The notes: generated by a model not told the origin, from the sequence alone. Positions 45,626-55,665 are shown, counted from the stretch's first letter. The stretch: 64,000 nucleotides of DNA from Lysinibacillus boronitolerans JCM 21713 = 10a = NBRC 103108 (GCF_000772935.1 NZ_JPVR01000076.1:62001-126000); one strand, 5' to 3'. A program made the numbers and translations.

Positions 45626-46437
45626 CGACAATCGCCGGGTCAGATTGTGGGGGCGGTGCAGGTATACAGGCTGATTTAAAAACATTTCAGGAATTAGAAG
45701 TGTTTGGTACTTCTGTGATTACTGCTTTAACTGCACAAAATACATTGGGTGTATCAGGTGTTTGCCCAATTGACGTTTCCTTTATAAAAAAACAATTTGA
45801 AGCCTTAGTAGAAGATTTTCCAATAGCTGCGATTAAAACAGGAATGCTTTATTCGGCGGATATTATCAAAGCCATTGCACGCATGATCGATGAGCTAAAC
45901 ATTCCACTGATTGTTGATCCAGTGATGATCGCAAAAGGAGGAGAAAGCCTGTTACAGCAAGAAGCTATCAATGCCTTATGCTCAACTTTACTACCACTTG
46001 CTACGGTTGTTACGCCCAACATACCCGAAGCAGAGACACTTACAGGGAGAACTATTCAGCATTTTGAAGACATAAAAGACGTAGCTCAAAGCTTGTTACA
46101 GCTAGGTGTACAATGTGTCATCATTAAAGGTGGTCATTTAGCAAATCCACTTTATGCTATTGATTACGTATTTATCAAAAATGGACCTTCTTTTTCGATG
46201 CAGTCTCCTCGAATCCAAACAAAAAATACGCACGGTACTGGATGTACATTTTCGGCAGCACTTACTGCTTTTCTTGGGCGAGGATTTGCTATGGAAGAAG
46301 CTATTATTGAAGCTAAAAAGTTTATCCAATTAGCAATTATGTATGATTTATCGATTGGAAATGGTCATGGACCCACTAATCATTTTGCTTACCAACAGTA
46401 TAAGGATGCCTGTGAGGTGATGATTCATGAAACGTGA
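45613..46437 (+). CDS. thiD: Hydroxymethylpyrimidine (phosphomethylpyrimidine) kinase
   Basis: Ribokinase-family kinase making HMP-pyrophosphate. Begins [20 protein letters not shown] and continues [35 protein letters not shown] and the catalytic [12 protein letters not shown] are present. Length 274. Translationally coupled: it starts inside thiM and its end overlaps thiE by 11 bases. No separate de novo thiC/thiG genes here, so this operon serves salvage and coupling. Confidence 0.95.
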   Translation: MHIVTTIAGSDCGGGAGIQADLKTFQELEVFGTSVITALTAQNTLGVSGVCPIDVSFIKKQFEALVEDFPIAAIKTGMLYSADIIKAIARMIDELNIPLIVDPVMIAKGGESLLQQEAINALCSTLLPLATVVTPNIPEAETLTGRTIQHFEDIKDVAQSLLQLGVQCVIIKGGHLANPLYAIDYVFIKNGPSFSMQSPRIQTKNTHGTGCTFSAALTAFLGRGFAMEEAIIEAKKFIQLAIMYDLSIGNGHGPTNHFAYQQYKDACEVMIHET

Positions 46438-47071
46438 GGATTTGCAGCTTTATTTTATTATGGGTACCAGCAACGTGCCTCCTCAACAACAACCTATCTA
46501 TATCTTAGAAAAAGCCTTACAAGCAGGCATTACGATGTTTCAATTTCGTGAAAAAGGCCCTCATGCATTAACTGGACTTGCCTATGAACAATTTGCACGC
46601 CAATGTCAAAAACTATGTCATCAATATAATGTACCCTTTATCGTAAATGACGATATTGAGCTAGCGATACGACTGGAAGCTGATGGAGTTCATATCGGGC
46701 AAGATGATTTTCCTGTAGGTGAAGCTCGTAAAAAAATTGGGAACATGATTCTTGGTGTTTCTGTCCATTGCGAGGAAGAATTACAAATAGCTATTAACCA
46801 TCAAGCTGATTATGTTGGGATCGGTCCAATCTTTCCAACATCCTCTAAAAGTGATGCACGACCACCATGTGGTACATCTTTTTTACAGCAGGCTCGTTCT
46901 CTTCATCCTGAATTACCGATTGTAGCAATTGGTGGAATAAACTGCACAAATGCACAAACTGTATTTCAAACTGGGGCTGATGGTGTTGCTGTAATTTCAG
47001 CTATCTGTGAAAGCGAAGATGTTGAGCATACAGTAAATACATTTAGATCTTTATCTTGTATAAATAAATGA
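46427..47071 (+). CDS. thiE: Thiamine phosphate synthase
   Basis: Joins HMP-PP and thiazole phosphate to thiamine monophosphate. The TIM barrel carries FQFREKGPHAL (residues 36-46), FIVNDDIELAIRLEADGVHIGQDD split over 68-91, the VSVHCEEE loop, GPIFPTSSKSDA and IGGI near 165. Length 214. Start within thiD with GAGGTGATG as ribosome-binding site. Last gene of the operon, followed by a terminator. Confidence 0.96.
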   Translation: MKREDLQLYFIMGTSNVPPQQQPIYILEKALQAGITMFQFREKGPHALTGLAYEQFARQCQKLCHQYNVPFIVNDDIELAIRLEADGVHIGQDDFPVGEARKKIGNMILGVSVHCEEELQIAINHQADYVGIGPIFPTSSKSDARPPCGTSFLQQARSLHPELPIVAIGGINCTNAQTVFQTGADGVAVISAICESEDVEHTVNTFRSLSCINK

Positions 47072-47085
47072 ACAATAAACAAACT

Positions 47086-47116
47086 AAAACCAGTGCCTTT
47101 TACGGTCACTGGTTTT
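47086..47116. terminator. Shared terminator of thiE and the SASP gene
   Basis: Perfect arms AAAACCAGTG and CACTGGTTTT with an 11-base loop, T runs on both strands, between convergent genes. Confidence 0.9.
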
Positions 47117-47141
47117 AAGTTTATAAATGCTTAATCAGCAT

Positions 47142-47360
47142 TTATTGGTTGTTGTTTGGCATACCTTTTAATTGAGATTCTGCCATTTGTACAAGACGTT
47201 TAGTGATTTCACCACCAACGGAACCGTTGGCACGAGCTGAAGCTTCAGCTCCTAATTGAACACCAAATTCTTGTGCAATTTCGTATTTCATTTGATCTAG
47301 TGCTTGTTGTACACCAGGTACTGCAAGCTGGTTTGAACTACGGTTGTTGTTTGAAGCCAT
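47142..47360 (-). CDS. Alpha/beta-type small acid-soluble spore protein
   Basis: A 72-residue DNA-binding spore protein. The germination protease site is [10 protein letters not shown] (cleavage expected after the Glu), and the second conserved block is [14 protein letters not shown]. It saturates and protects spore DNA. The ATG at 47360 (MASNNNRSS) follows AAGGAGGTGA; an upstream GTG in frame lies inside that site. A sigma-G-like promoter precedes it. Shows the organism makes endospores. Confidence 0.97.
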   Translation of the reverse strand: MASNNNRSSNQLAVPGVQQALDQMKYEIAQEFGVQLGAEASARANGSVGGEITKRLVQMAESQLKGMPNNNQ

Positions 47361-47382
47361 GTTTCTCACCTCCTTGTGAATA

Positions 47383-47411
47383 TAGAATGTGCGATATTAG
47401 ATTTTTAATAC
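47383..47411 (-). promoter_or_regulatory. Sigma-G-type promoter of the SASP gene
   Basis: On the minus strand GTATT (47411-47407) and CATTCTA (47389-47383) are separated by 17 bases, fitting the forespore sigma-G pattern GHATR-N17/18-CATNNTA with one deviation in the -35. Confidence 0.65.
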
Positions 47412-47463
47412 AAAAAAATTAGAGGTAAATTGTACCTCCATTGGAATAACGATATCCATGCAA

Positions 47464-47498
47464 AAAAGCCGTCTCAAAACGGCTTTGAGACGGCTTTT
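47464..47498 (-). terminator. Terminator of iscS-thiI
   Basis: Perfect 15-bp stem with arms AAAAGCCGTCTCAAA and TTTGAGACGGCTTTT followed by T on the minus strand. Confidence 0.9.
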
Positions 47499-47504
47499 AA
47501 ATCC

Positions 47505-48716
47505 TTATAGAAGATCTGCAAATTTATCTTGCTGTTGTTCTTCTTTCTTAGGGAAAATATAGACCTCGCGATTTTTCACTGCTCGCTCGATCAATTCATC
47601 AAAGTCAGAAAAGCTTTCATAATGCTCAACCTTTTCAAGCTTTGGTTTTGTTTTTGGACTTGCTGGTGTAAAAATCGTACAGCAATCTTCAAATGGCTGA
47701 ATAGATGTTTCGTATGTGCCGATTTTTTCTGCAATATCAATGATTTCGAGTTTATCTGATGAAATTAACGGACGCAAAATAGGTGTGTTCGTTACAGCAT
47801 TAATCGCTGTTAAACTTTCAAGTGTTTGACTCGCTACTTGCCCAAGACTTTCGCCTGTTACAATGGCAAGTGCCCCAATTTCCTCACGCACCTGATCAGC
47901 AACCTTCAACATCATTCGGCGTGTTGTAGTCATCGATACGTTAGAAGGTACTTTTTCTTTAATAAGAACTTGTATTTCAGTAAAAGGAATGACATGTAAA
48001 CGAATACTAGCACCGAATTTTGTTAATTCATTGGCAAGCACTTTAACTTTTTCCAGTGAATTTTGGCTTGTATAAGGTGGACTAAAGAAGTGAATTGCCT
48101 CTAATCGCACACCACGCTTCATCATTAAATAACCTGCGACAGGGCTATCAATACCGCCAGATAGCATTAATAATGACTTCCCATTCGACCCTACAGGCAT
48201 TCCACCTGCACCAGGAATGACTTGTGCCATCATATAAGTTGCATCGTGGCGAACTTCTACGCGTAGCTCAATATCAGGCTGCTTCACTTTGACAGATAAA
48301 TTTTGAAATTGCGGTAATACATAGCCTCCGATCTCACGTTGAATGGCGTGAGATTCTAAAGGAAATGTTTTATCAGTACGTTTTACCTCTACTTTAAAAG
48401 TATGTTGCTCGTCTTTAAATGTCTCCATAATCGTGATAGCGAGCTTTTTCATACTGTCCATATCTTTTTCACATGCAGCTACAGGGCTAAATGATTGAAT
48501 TCCAAAAATTTTAGGTAAGCCTGTAATTAGCTTTTGCATTTGTGCTTCGTCTTCTATGGCAATAAACATACGGTCGCGTTCTGTGCGAATATGCAATTGA
48601 CCTAAATCTGCAAAGGCATGACGAATATTTTCACGTAAGCGGCGGATAAAATCCATTTTGTTGCGACCTTTTGTAGAAAGCTCACCATATCGAATTAAAA
48701 TTTCTTTCCAAATCAT
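47505..48716 (-). CDS. thiI: tRNA 4-thiouridine synthetase ThiI
   Basis: Adenylates tRNA U8 and transfers sulfur to make 4-thiouridine; also linked to thiazole synthesis in some bacteria. N-terminal ferredoxin-like/THUMP region (1-165) with RYGELSTKGRNKMDF, then PP-loop LMLSGGIDSPVAGYLMM near residue 182 and the active-site Cys in FEDCCTIFTP. No C-terminal rhodanese domain, as usual in bacilli. Starts directly at the iscS stop, so the desulfurase and ThiI are coupled. Confidence 0.95.
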   Translation of the reverse strand: MIWKEILIRYGELSTKGRNKMDFIRRLRENIRHAFADLGQLHIRTERDRMFIAIEDEAQMQKLITGLPKIFGIQSFSPVAACEKDMDSMKKLAITIMETFKDEQHTFKVEVKRTDKTFPLESHAIQREIGGYVLPQFQNLSVKVKQPDIELRVEVRHDATYMMAQVIPGAGGMPVGSNGKSLLMLSGGIDSPVAGYLMMKRGVRLEAIHFFSPPYTSQNSLEKVKVLANELTKFGASIRLHVIPFTEIQVLIKEKVPSNVSMTTTRRMMLKVADQVREEIGALAIVTGESLGQVASQTLESLTAINAVTNTPILRPLISSDKLEIIDIAEKIGTYETSIQPFEDCCTIFTPASPKTKPKLEKVEHYESFSDFDELIERAVKNREVYIFPKKEEQQQDKFADLL

Positions 48717-49874
48717 TTACTTATTTTCTCCTTTGAGTTCCAACATTACTTCTGCTAGTACTTGTTTAAAGTTTTCTATATCTTCTATTGTGTTATGTGC
48801 GCCAAAGCTAAGGCGAATTACGCCTTTCTTATAATGCTCGTCAAGGTGAAGTGCCTCGACAACATGACTTGTTTTCGTTTGCTTGGAAGAACACGCACTT
48901 GATGTTGAGACAATGACACCACGTTTTTGCATAGCATTAATAATAACTTCCCCTTTTAAATCACGAACACTAAATGACACAATATGTGCAGCTCCCTGTG
49001 GGGTTGATAAAATATGCACTGCTTCGCCATAACTTTCTAGTTGAGTTCGGATTTCATCGTGCCATTGACGGTAATTATTTGCGCGTTCGTTCATTGTTTC
49101 AACAGCCAGTCGAGCCGCTTTCGCTAAAGCAACAGCTTGGGGAACTGCTACAGTACCACTGCGCATACCAAATTCCTGACCTCCACCAAGCGCAAAAGGC
49201 TGCCATCTTATAGGTTTACGGAATGCTAATACTCCTGAGCCTTTAAAGCCATGAATTTTATGACCCGAGATAGAAATACAATCAGGTCCTTCTTCTTCTT
49301 CTTTAAAGGATATTGTTAATTTCCCAAAGCTTTGCACAGCATCAACATGAAAGGCTGCACGACTCATATCATGAATCATTTTTGCTGCTTCCTTTATAGG
49401 CTGAATCGCACCCATTTCATTATTCACATGCATGATGCTAACTAATATTGTGTCTTTTCGTATTTTAGTACGAAGCTCGTCTAGAGAAATCACTCCATTT
49501 TGATCAACACGAAGATACTCAACATCATAGCCTTCCTTTTCAAGTTGCTTCATTGTTTCTAACACGGATGGATGTTCAATTTCAGTCGTTAAAATATGCT
49601 TTCCTATATGCGTATTACTACGTGCTATGCCAAAAATAGCTGCATTATTTGATTCTGTACCACCTGAAGTAAATAGCACATTTTTTGCCTCTGTCTGCAA
49701 AATATCTGCTACTTGCTCACGCGCACGCATTAATAAATCATTTGCTTCAACACCCATAGCATGGATAGAAGCAGGGTTGGCATAATACTGCTCATTCACA
49801 ACCATAAATGCCTGCATAACCTCTTTTAAAGGCTTAGTTGTTGCACTATTATCAAAATAAATTGTATTAACCAT
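48717..49874 (-). CDS. Cysteine desulfurase, sulfur donor for ThiI (NifS-like)
   Basis: PLP enzyme of 385 residues releasing sulfur from cysteine. PLP lysine is in SISGHKIHGFKGSG near residue 205, FTSGGTESNNAAI near residue 70 binds the cofactor, and the persulfide Cys is in STSSACSSKQTK near residue 327. The gene pairing with thiI (B. subtilis nifZ/iscS2) points to tRNA thiolation rather than Fe-S assembly. The ribosome-binding site before the ATG is weak. Confidence 0.94.
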   Translation of the reverse strand: MVNTIYFDNSATTKPLKEVMQAFMVVNEQYYANPASIHAMGVEANDLLMRAREQVADILQTEAKNVLFTSGGTESNNAAIFGIARSNTHIGKHILTTEIEHPSVLETMKQLEKEGYDVEYLRVDQNGVISLDELRTKIRKDTILVSIMHVNNEMGAIQPIKEAAKMIHDMSRAAFHVDAVQSFGKLTISFKEEEEGPDCISISGHKIHGFKGSGVLAFRKPIRWQPFALGGGQEFGMRSGTVAVPQAVALAKAARLAVETMNERANNYRQWHDEIRTQLESYGEAVHILSTPQGAAHIVSFSVRDLKGEVIINAMQKRGVIVSTSSACSSKQTKTSHVVEALHLDEHYKKGVIRLSFGAHNTIEDIENFKQVLAEVMLELKGENK

Positions 49875-49979
49875 AACTTTTCACACACTTTCAAAACGTT
49901 GATTTAACGGTATTTATCATAACGCAATCTTTGGCGATTGACCACTAACTTTAACGATTCTTTCAATTTTAATGATATC

Positions 49980-50444
49980 CTACATTTTCAGCATTGTGAC
50001 AAACTCTGTTGGTGTACTAAATTCGATCGCTTTAACAAAACCTAATTTTTCATAAAGATGGATTGCTCTCTTATTAAATTGGGCCACTGTTAAACGTAGC
50101 GGTAGATGATGTTCTTCTTGAACTGTTTGTACAATAAACGAAAAAAATGCCGTTCCTAATCCTTGACCCGTTAGATTTGGCTTCATACCAATTCCAATAT
50201 CTACACAGCATTCTACGTATGCCCCGACATCTTGTCCTTTTGGTACTTGTGCTGCCGTACCTGTACAATAATAGCCGATTAATTCACTCTGATTATTAAT
50301 CATCGCAAAGTAAGGATTATCAAGCATTTCTTGAACATTGTCATCTGATAATTCATTATTGTAAAAATCGTAAGGTGCTACATATTGCCATTGTAAAATT
50401 TCACTTGCGAACTGTTCATTCATTTCTTTGATTGCCAGCTTCAT
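49980..50444 (-). CDS. GNAT family acetyltransferase
   Basis: A 154-residue N-acetyltransferase of unknown substrate. The acetyl-CoA binding motif A reads IGMKPNLTGQGLGTAFFSFIV (R/Q-x-x-G-x-G/A pattern, residues about 85-105), followed by LTVAQFNKRAIHLYEKLGF. AGGATGTGA precedes the ATG. It stands between iscS and the ezrA terminator and seems to be transcribed alone. Confidence 0.87.
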   Translation of the reverse strand: MKLAIKEMNEQFASEILQWQYVAPYDFYNNELSDDNVQEMLDNPYFAMINNQSELIGYYCTGTAAQVPKGQDVGAYVECCVDIGIGMKPNLTGQGLGTAFFSFIVQTVQEEHHLPLRLTVAQFNKRAIHLYEKLGFVKAIEFSTPTEFVTMLKM

Positions 50445-50479
50445 AATGAATCACATCCTAATCTAAGCAATAAATAGAA

Positions 50480-50518
50480 AGCTGTCTAAAAAGTAATCGC
50501 TATACTTTTTAGACAGCT
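50480..50518 (-). terminator. Terminator of ezrA
   Basis: Perfect 16-bp stem AGCTGTCTAAAAAGTA/TACTTTTTAGACAGCT with a 7-base loop. A 16-base stem is unusually long; the T run after it on the minus strand is short. Confidence 0.85.
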
Positions 50519-50534
50519 CAAAAGGTTATTTAAA

Positions 50535-52235
50535 TTATTTTGCTGTGAATTCTTCGGCAACCATTTCTTGAATACGCTTTAAGGCACCTGGCTCCATTTC
50601 TTCCACTGCAGTACCTGCTTCTTCTAAAGCCTTTGCATAACGGAATTGGTGGAAAGCATCTTCTGCTTCTCTTAAACGTCCATTCAATTTTGGGTTTGAC
50701 GCACGGTGGCGATTACCGTACTGAATAATACGCTCAATGAGCATCACATTTTCTATTAACTCATGTGCCTTTGCTTTAACATCCTCTACACAAAGTGTTG
50801 CTGCATTTAGATTATTATGAACAGTACCCATATTAAGCGGTACTTCTTGCAAGCTTTGCATGACAACATAGATGTGCTCTGCTGCCTCATCAAGACGTGC
50901 ATCCATCTCCTCAGGAATTCCAGGAATATTTGCCTTGTTTAATAAACGATCAGTATCCTGTAATATTTTCTTTAAGTTTTCGACTTGAGCGCGTGCCTTA
51001 TTTTCATCTATTCGAAGTTTCTTCATTGTATTTGATAGATGACCTTGTTCCTCATGAATTCGTTCAAGCTCTTCACTAATTTCGATTAACTCTTCCTGTA
51101 AGCTAGAATAAGCCGATTTTTCTTCCCTAACTCGCATAGCTAATAGATCATAGCGACGTTGCAGTGCTTCCAATTGTTTTAAAGCAGCTTTTGGAATTTC
51201 TGCATCCTTTTCATTTAAATGATAACTTTGCTGTACATAAGTTGCCTCGTCATTCACTAATTTTGTTGAAGAAATGACATTGGTGATAGAACTTAATAAA
51301 CGATCACAATTTTGATCTACATAATTTTTAGCAATAACTTCTTTTTCAAGTAAATCATAAAAATGATCGATTTCTTCATTTATTTCTGTCACACGAGGTT
51401 TCACAACTTTTAAATTCAGCTCTGCAAGTTCCTGTTTTAATGCATCAAATTCTTTTTCATATTTATTAAGTGCCTCTGTCAATTCTAAATGCTGTAAATA
51501 GTACGATTGGTCTTCCATTTCACGCTGACCATTACGCAATTCCTGAACCGCACCTGGTAGCTTTACTTGAATTTCCGTTAAAATACTTGGAACATCATTA
51601 ATATATTCGAATGTCTGCTGGGATTCTTGATTTAAGCTAATGACTATTTCTCGTGCTTGCAAATAATTACCTTCATTTGTCAGTACATCGAACTCTTCAA
51701 ATTTTTGAACAAATGTCTCTAGCTTCTTCTCTAATGCAGGTAATGCTACACCGAATGAATGCTGATGAGCCAGCAATGTTTTTCTCGCAGAGCGATAGTA
51801 TTCTTTTAATTGTTCGATTTCAATTCGATTTTTTTCTTCGCTGCCAATTAATTCATTCAGTTCTTCTAAAATTTTATTTTTATCTTGGTCGCATTTTTCA
51901 ATGTAATCTTCAATTTCACGTTCTATTAAAGTTGCCCTTTTAAAACGAAGTCGATTAATTTGATCCTCAGCATCAAATAGAAGAGAATCTATTTTCGTCA
52001 TATGTACGTCGATGACTTCATCCCAAGTATTGCGCCATCGTTCAAACATTTCTTCCGTTTCACCGTTCATGTTTAAAGATTTTACTTTTGAAATTTCTTC
52101 ATTTATAGGATTATGTTGTATTTGTAATTTTTCATTTTCAAGTTTTGCAATAATTGCAACATGTTTTCTTCGCATCATAAATCCTACTATGGCTAAAATT
52201 AATAGTAGGATAATCGGAATGATGATATACTCCAT
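50535..52235 (-). CDS. ezrA: Septation ring formation regulator EzrA
   Basis: Negative regulator of FtsZ ring assembly, anchored in the membrane at midcell. One N-terminal transmembrane helix (residues 3-21, YIIIPIILLLILAIVGFMM) with the rest spectrin-like coiled coil over the entire length (for example KYEKEFDALKQELAELNLK). The 566 residues match the family. The near-C-terminal patch around GNRHRASNPKLNGRLREAE is the conserved region implicated in midcell localisation in B. subtilis. Confidence 0.95.
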   Translation of the reverse strand: MEYIIIPIILLLILAIVGFMMRRKHVAIIAKLENEKLQIQHNPINEEISKVKSLNMNGETEEMFERWRNTWDEVIDVHMTKIDSLLFDAEDQINRLRFKRATLIEREIEDYIEKCDQDKNKILEELNELIGSEEKNRIEIEQLKEYYRSARKTLLAHQHSFGVALPALEKKLETFVQKFEEFDVLTNEGNYLQAREIVISLNQESQQTFEYINDVPSILTEIQVKLPGAVQELRNGQREMEDQSYYLQHLELTEALNKYEKEFDALKQELAELNLKVVKPRVTEINEEIDHFYDLLEKEVIAKNYVDQNCDRLLSSITNVISSTKLVNDEATYVQQSYHLNEKDAEIPKAALKQLEALQRRYDLLAMRVREEKSAYSSLQEELIEISEELERIHEEQGHLSNTMKKLRIDENKARAQVENLKKILQDTDRLLNKANIPGIPEEMDARLDEAAEHIYVVMQSLQEVPLNMGTVHNNLNAATLCVEDVKAKAHELIENVMLIERIIQYGNRHRASNPKLNGRLREAEDAFHQFRYAKALEEAGTAVEEMEPGALKRIQEMVAEEFTAK

Positions 52236-52398
52236 CGTAAGCCTCCTATTCTACAATAAACGAATTGGCTAGTTGTATTTATTATATACTATGTTTTCGC
52301 CTTTTGTACTAAAATTTAAGTGTTTTTCAGAAAACTGTATTTTCGCTATTGTGAAATATTTAAATAGCGTATCTATAGAGCTAAAGGAGTGGTAAATT

Positions 52399-53193
52399 AT
52401 GAAACGTGATGGGCATATACATAGTCCTTTTTGTCCACATGGTACTACGGACTCATTCAACCAATATATTGAAAAAGCGATTTCTCAACATTTCACAGAT
52501 ATAACATTTACAGAACACGCCCCATTGCCTAAAAGTTTTGTCGATCCAACCCCACAACAAGATAGTGGCATGAATTCCGATGATCTCATGCCTTACATTG
52601 AAGAATTGCAGCATCTGCAACAACAGTATGCACAGGATATTCGCATCCGCATCGGACTAGAAGTTGACTACATCCAAGGCTACGAACAAGAAACTCGTCA
52701 ATTCCTTGATACATATGGACATTTTTTAGATGACGCTATTTTATCAGTTCATTTTTTAAAATGGCAAGATACCTTTGTATGTATCGACTTTTCTTCTGAA
52801 TGCTTTATTGATTTTTCAAAAAAAGTTGGCTCTGTTGAACAGGTTTATGATTTATATTATGATACAGTCCTACAATCGATTAAAGCAGATCTTGGTCCTT
52901 ACAAACCAAAACGGATTGGGCACCCATCGCTTATTCATAAATTTCAACTAGCGCACAACGAAAAAATCAATGACACCCCACGTATCAAAGAAATATTAGA
53001 CAGCATGAAATTCGCGGGCTATGAATTAGATTTAAATAGTGCTGGTTTAAGTAAACAATATTGTCAGGAGCCCTATCCACCATTTGCCCTTATCAATTAT
53101 AGTCAAGCTATTAAACTACCATATGTATTTGGTTCAGATGCACATAGCGTAGAAGACTTACATCAACACTATAACGTTATATTACCAATATAA
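52399..53193 (+). CDS. hisJ: Histidinol phosphatase (PHP family)
   Basis: Removes phosphate from L-histidinol-phosphate in histidine synthesis. PHP metal motifs: DGHIHSPFCPHG at residues 4-15, FTEHAPLP near 37, IGLEVDYIQG near 90 and FGSDAHSVEDLHQHY at the C-terminus. Length 264 is normal. AAAGGAGTGG precedes the ATG. Same place beside ezrA as in B. subtilis; the other his genes are elsewhere. Confidence 0.94.
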   Translation: MKRDGHIHSPFCPHGTTDSFNQYIEKAISQHFTDITFTEHAPLPKSFVDPTPQQDSGMNSDDLMPYIEELQHLQQQYAQDIRIRIGLEVDYIQGYEQETRQFLDTYGHFLDDAILSVHFLKWQDTFVCIDFSSECFIDFSKKVGSVEQVYDLYYDTVLQSIKADLGPYKPKRIGHPSLIHKFQLAHNEKINDTPRIKEILDSMKFAGYELDLNSAGLSKQYCQEPYPPFALINYSQAIKLPYVFGSDAHSVEDLHQHYNVILPI

Positions 53194-53218
53194 ATAACTT
53201 TTAAACGAGGTGCTTAGT

Positions 53219-53698
53219 ATGTTTACACAAATTAATTACGAAGGATCAATTGCTGACCAATATCTGACATTGTCAAAACAATTAGATGCACTATTAACTG
53301 GCGAAACCAATCAAATCGCCAATTTAAGTAATGCCTCTGCTCTGTTAAATCAATTTTTAACGAACATTAACTGGGTTGGTTTCTATCTTTTACAGGAAAA
53401 TGAGCTTGTGTTAGGACCATTCCAGGGCCTGCCTGCCTGTGTTAGAATCCCTATTGGGCGTGGTGTTTGTGGTACAGCTGTGGCAACAAGAGAAACAGTT
53501 GTTGTAAAAGATGTACATGATTTTCCAGGGCATATTGCCTGTGATGCTGCATCGCAGTCTGAAATTGTTATACCGCTAATGAAGCAAGGTGAAATTCTTG
53601 GTGTGTTAGATATCGATAGTCCTATTGTGAATCGATTTTCAGCGGAAGATCGCAATGGCTTAGAGGAATTTGTTAAAACACTCCTTAATCATTTATAA
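53219..53698 (+). CDS. Free methionine-(R)-sulfoxide reductase (GAF domain, YtsP-like)
   Basis: Reduces free Met-R-sulfoxide, part of oxidative damage repair. A single GAF domain of 159 residues with the three fRMsr cysteines in context: CVRIPIGRGVCGTA (two Cys, about residues 79-92) and FPGHIACDAASQSEIVIPL (third Cys). The ATG at 53219 follows ACGAGGTG; an in-frame GTG sits inside that site. It lies 26 bases after hisJ and probably shares its transcript. Confidence 0.93.
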   Translation: MFTQINYEGSIADQYLTLSKQLDALLTGETNQIANLSNASALLNQFLTNINWVGFYLLQENELVLGPFQGLPACVRIPIGRGVCGTAVATRETVVVKDVHDFPGHIACDAASQSEIVIPLMKQGEILGVLDIDSPIVNRFSAEDRNGLEEFVKTLLNHL

Positions 53699-53711
53699 TA
53701 CAATATTAAAA

Positions 53712-53750
53712 ATTGCCCTGAAATGTTTTATATTGTCATTTCAGGGCAAT
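53712..53750. terminator. Shared terminator of hisJ-ytsP and the GGDEF gene
   Basis: Perfect 14-bp stem ATTGCCCTGAAATG/CATTTCAGGGCAAT with an 11-base loop between convergent genes; TTTA flanks on both strands. Confidence 0.87.
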
Positions 53751-53781
53751 TTATTTAAACAACCATTTACATTTATCAAAC

Positions 53782-55665
53782 CTATGAATTCGTTTGGTAC
53801 GAACCATTGTGAGTACAAAAGCGATTTTTCCCGCTATTTTTCGCTTCATACAAGGCGGTATCGGCATGCAAAAACACAGATTGGAATGCTGGTCGATCTC
53901 GCTCATCCCATGTTATAAGACCCGCAGAAATGGTTACTTGTGGATCTGTGGCACTTGGGATGACTTCCACAATGGTTGATGCTAATTCTAAAGCTTCTTT
54001 TTCATCGATGTTAGGCACATAGACAGACATTTCTTCTCCACCCCATCTTGCACATATCCCACGACTTCCAATAGTCTCTTTTAATTGAACCGCAATCTGA
54101 ACAAGAATTTTATCTCCAACTTGGTGACCATACGTATCATTAATACGTTTAAAATTATCAATATCAATTAACAAAAACATACCCGATTGATCATATTCAA
54201 GTGATTTTTCTACAAACTGATCGAGGTAACTGCGGGCATACAGTTTCGTTAAATGATCCAAATCGACCATTTCCTGTAGCTGTGTTCGTAAAATTGAGTT
54301 TGCAATGGCTAATGATGAGTGGTGAATTAAAGATTGCATTAATTTGAAACTATCGAATGAAAAGAAATATGGCTCTTTATGTAAAACAATACTGAAACCA
54401 TTAATCTTTTCCTCCATAAGTATAGGAATCGCCATAATCGAGCGATACTCAATTTGATTAGGAGTTAGACGGCTGAAATCTGCAACAAATAGTGGATCAT
54501 TCGTTTGAGCAAAGTGCTGTTCAACATGTTTTATATAACTTTGACCATTTTCTGAATGGAACAGGGAGGTACTTGCACCTGTTATTTCAAATGTATCATG
54601 TTTTTTAAATGCGAAACAAACTTCCATTGGCTGAAAGGATTTCAGTAACTGCTTTTGTAGGAAAAGTAACATTTCATGAATGTCAATTCGCATATTTAAA
54701 CGATGCGAAGTTTCATTGATGAGTTGTAAATCACTTACGAGGCGATGCGATTGATGATATAATTTTGCATTTTCAAGAGCATTTCCTGAAGCTTGTGCAA
54801 GCATCCGTACAAAATCTTTTTCGGTTGTTGAAAAAAGATAAGTGGTGGGAGCACTTACTTGCAAGATGCCATAAATAGCTTGCCTGCCCTTAATCGGTGC
54901 ATTTAACAACCGACAATTTAAATCGCTCGCTAGCTCTGTGGTTAACTCTCCTGATACAAAGGCTTCAATTGTAGCAGGTCTTTCTGATAAATAATCAAAA
55001 AGCTTAATATCGATGGTCGTGTGTCGATCTTGATCATTCGATAAAATAAGCTCCACATTAAACTCAGGAAAATTATCCCGTATATTTTTTAATACATTTT
55101 CTAAAATTAAATCAATATCCATTGTTGAATGAAATAAATCAGTCATGTTATATAGTTTTCTATATTGGTCTTCATTTATTTTGACATCTAAATTGTCTTT
55201 AATCATTTGAAGAACCTTTGAAAGTATTTCTATACACTCTTCACCATACTCCGAGGTCATAAAGTCTGTCCAAGACTCTGTTGCCTCCACAAGTAATACA
55301 CCAATGGGATTTTTGCCCTCTGCTTGGAAAAGCACCATATCTGTCATCATTGAATAGGCCTGTCTTGCTTTCAATATATAAGGAATTTTCACTACTTTTT
55401 GTTGATAAAAACTAGCTTCGATCATCAGCCATGACACAGCATTTAGCTTTGTTTCAATTGTTAATGAAGCCATCTCTTCTATTGGGATTAAGGAATTACC
55501 TTCAAAACTAAGAAAAGCAGCATTATCAATTTTCAAGCGCTTCTTTAGAAACTGTTTCAATGAACAAAAATACCCATTAAAACTAGTTTGTTCTTCATAA
55601 GAACTCACCCAAAAGCTCAAAACATCAGATTTTATATATTTTAGCGTTTGTAAATGGTCTGTCAT
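53782..55665 (-). CDS. dgcP: GAF-GGDEF protein, probable diguanylate cyclase (DgcP/YtrP-like)
   Basis: Soluble 627-residue signalling protein likely synthesising cyclic di-GMP. N-terminal regulatory region, one or two GAF-type domains (about 170-440) and a C-terminal GGDEF domain (about 460-620: DHLTKLYARSYLDQF, LIDIDNFKRINDTYGHQVGD). The active-site signature reads GGEEM, with Met replacing the usual Phe; the metal and catalytic residues Asp and Glu are kept. No transmembrane segment and no EAL domain. The ATG at 55665 has AAAAGGTGAT before it. Same position as B. subtilis ytrP. Confidence 0.88.
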   Translation of the reverse strand: MTDHLQTLKYIKSDVLSFWVSSYEEQTSFNGYFCSLKQFLKKRLKIDNAAFLSFEGNSLIPIEEMASLTIETKLNAVSWLMIEASFYQQKVVKIPYILKARQAYSMMTDMVLFQAEGKNPIGVLLVEATESWTDFMTSEYGEECIEILSKVLQMIKDNLDVKINEDQYRKLYNMTDLFHSTMDIDLILENVLKNIRDNFPEFNVELILSNDQDRHTTIDIKLFDYLSERPATIEAFVSGELTTELASDLNCRLLNAPIKGRQAIYGILQVSAPTTYLFSTTEKDFVRMLAQASGNALENAKLYHQSHRLVSDLQLINETSHRLNMRIDIHEMLLFLQKQLLKSFQPMEVCFAFKKHDTFEITGASTSLFHSENGQSYIKHVEQHFAQTNDPLFVADFSRLTPNQIEYRSIMAIPILMEEKINGFSIVLHKEPYFFSFDSFKLMQSLIHHSSLAIANSILRTQLQEMVDLDHLTKLYARSYLDQFVEKSLEYDQSGMFLLIDIDNFKRINDTYGHQVGDKILVQIAVQLKETIGSRGICARWGGEEMSVYVPNIDEKEALELASTIVEVIPSATDPQVTISAGLITWDERDRPAFQSVFLHADTALYEAKNSGKNRFCTHNGSYQTNS

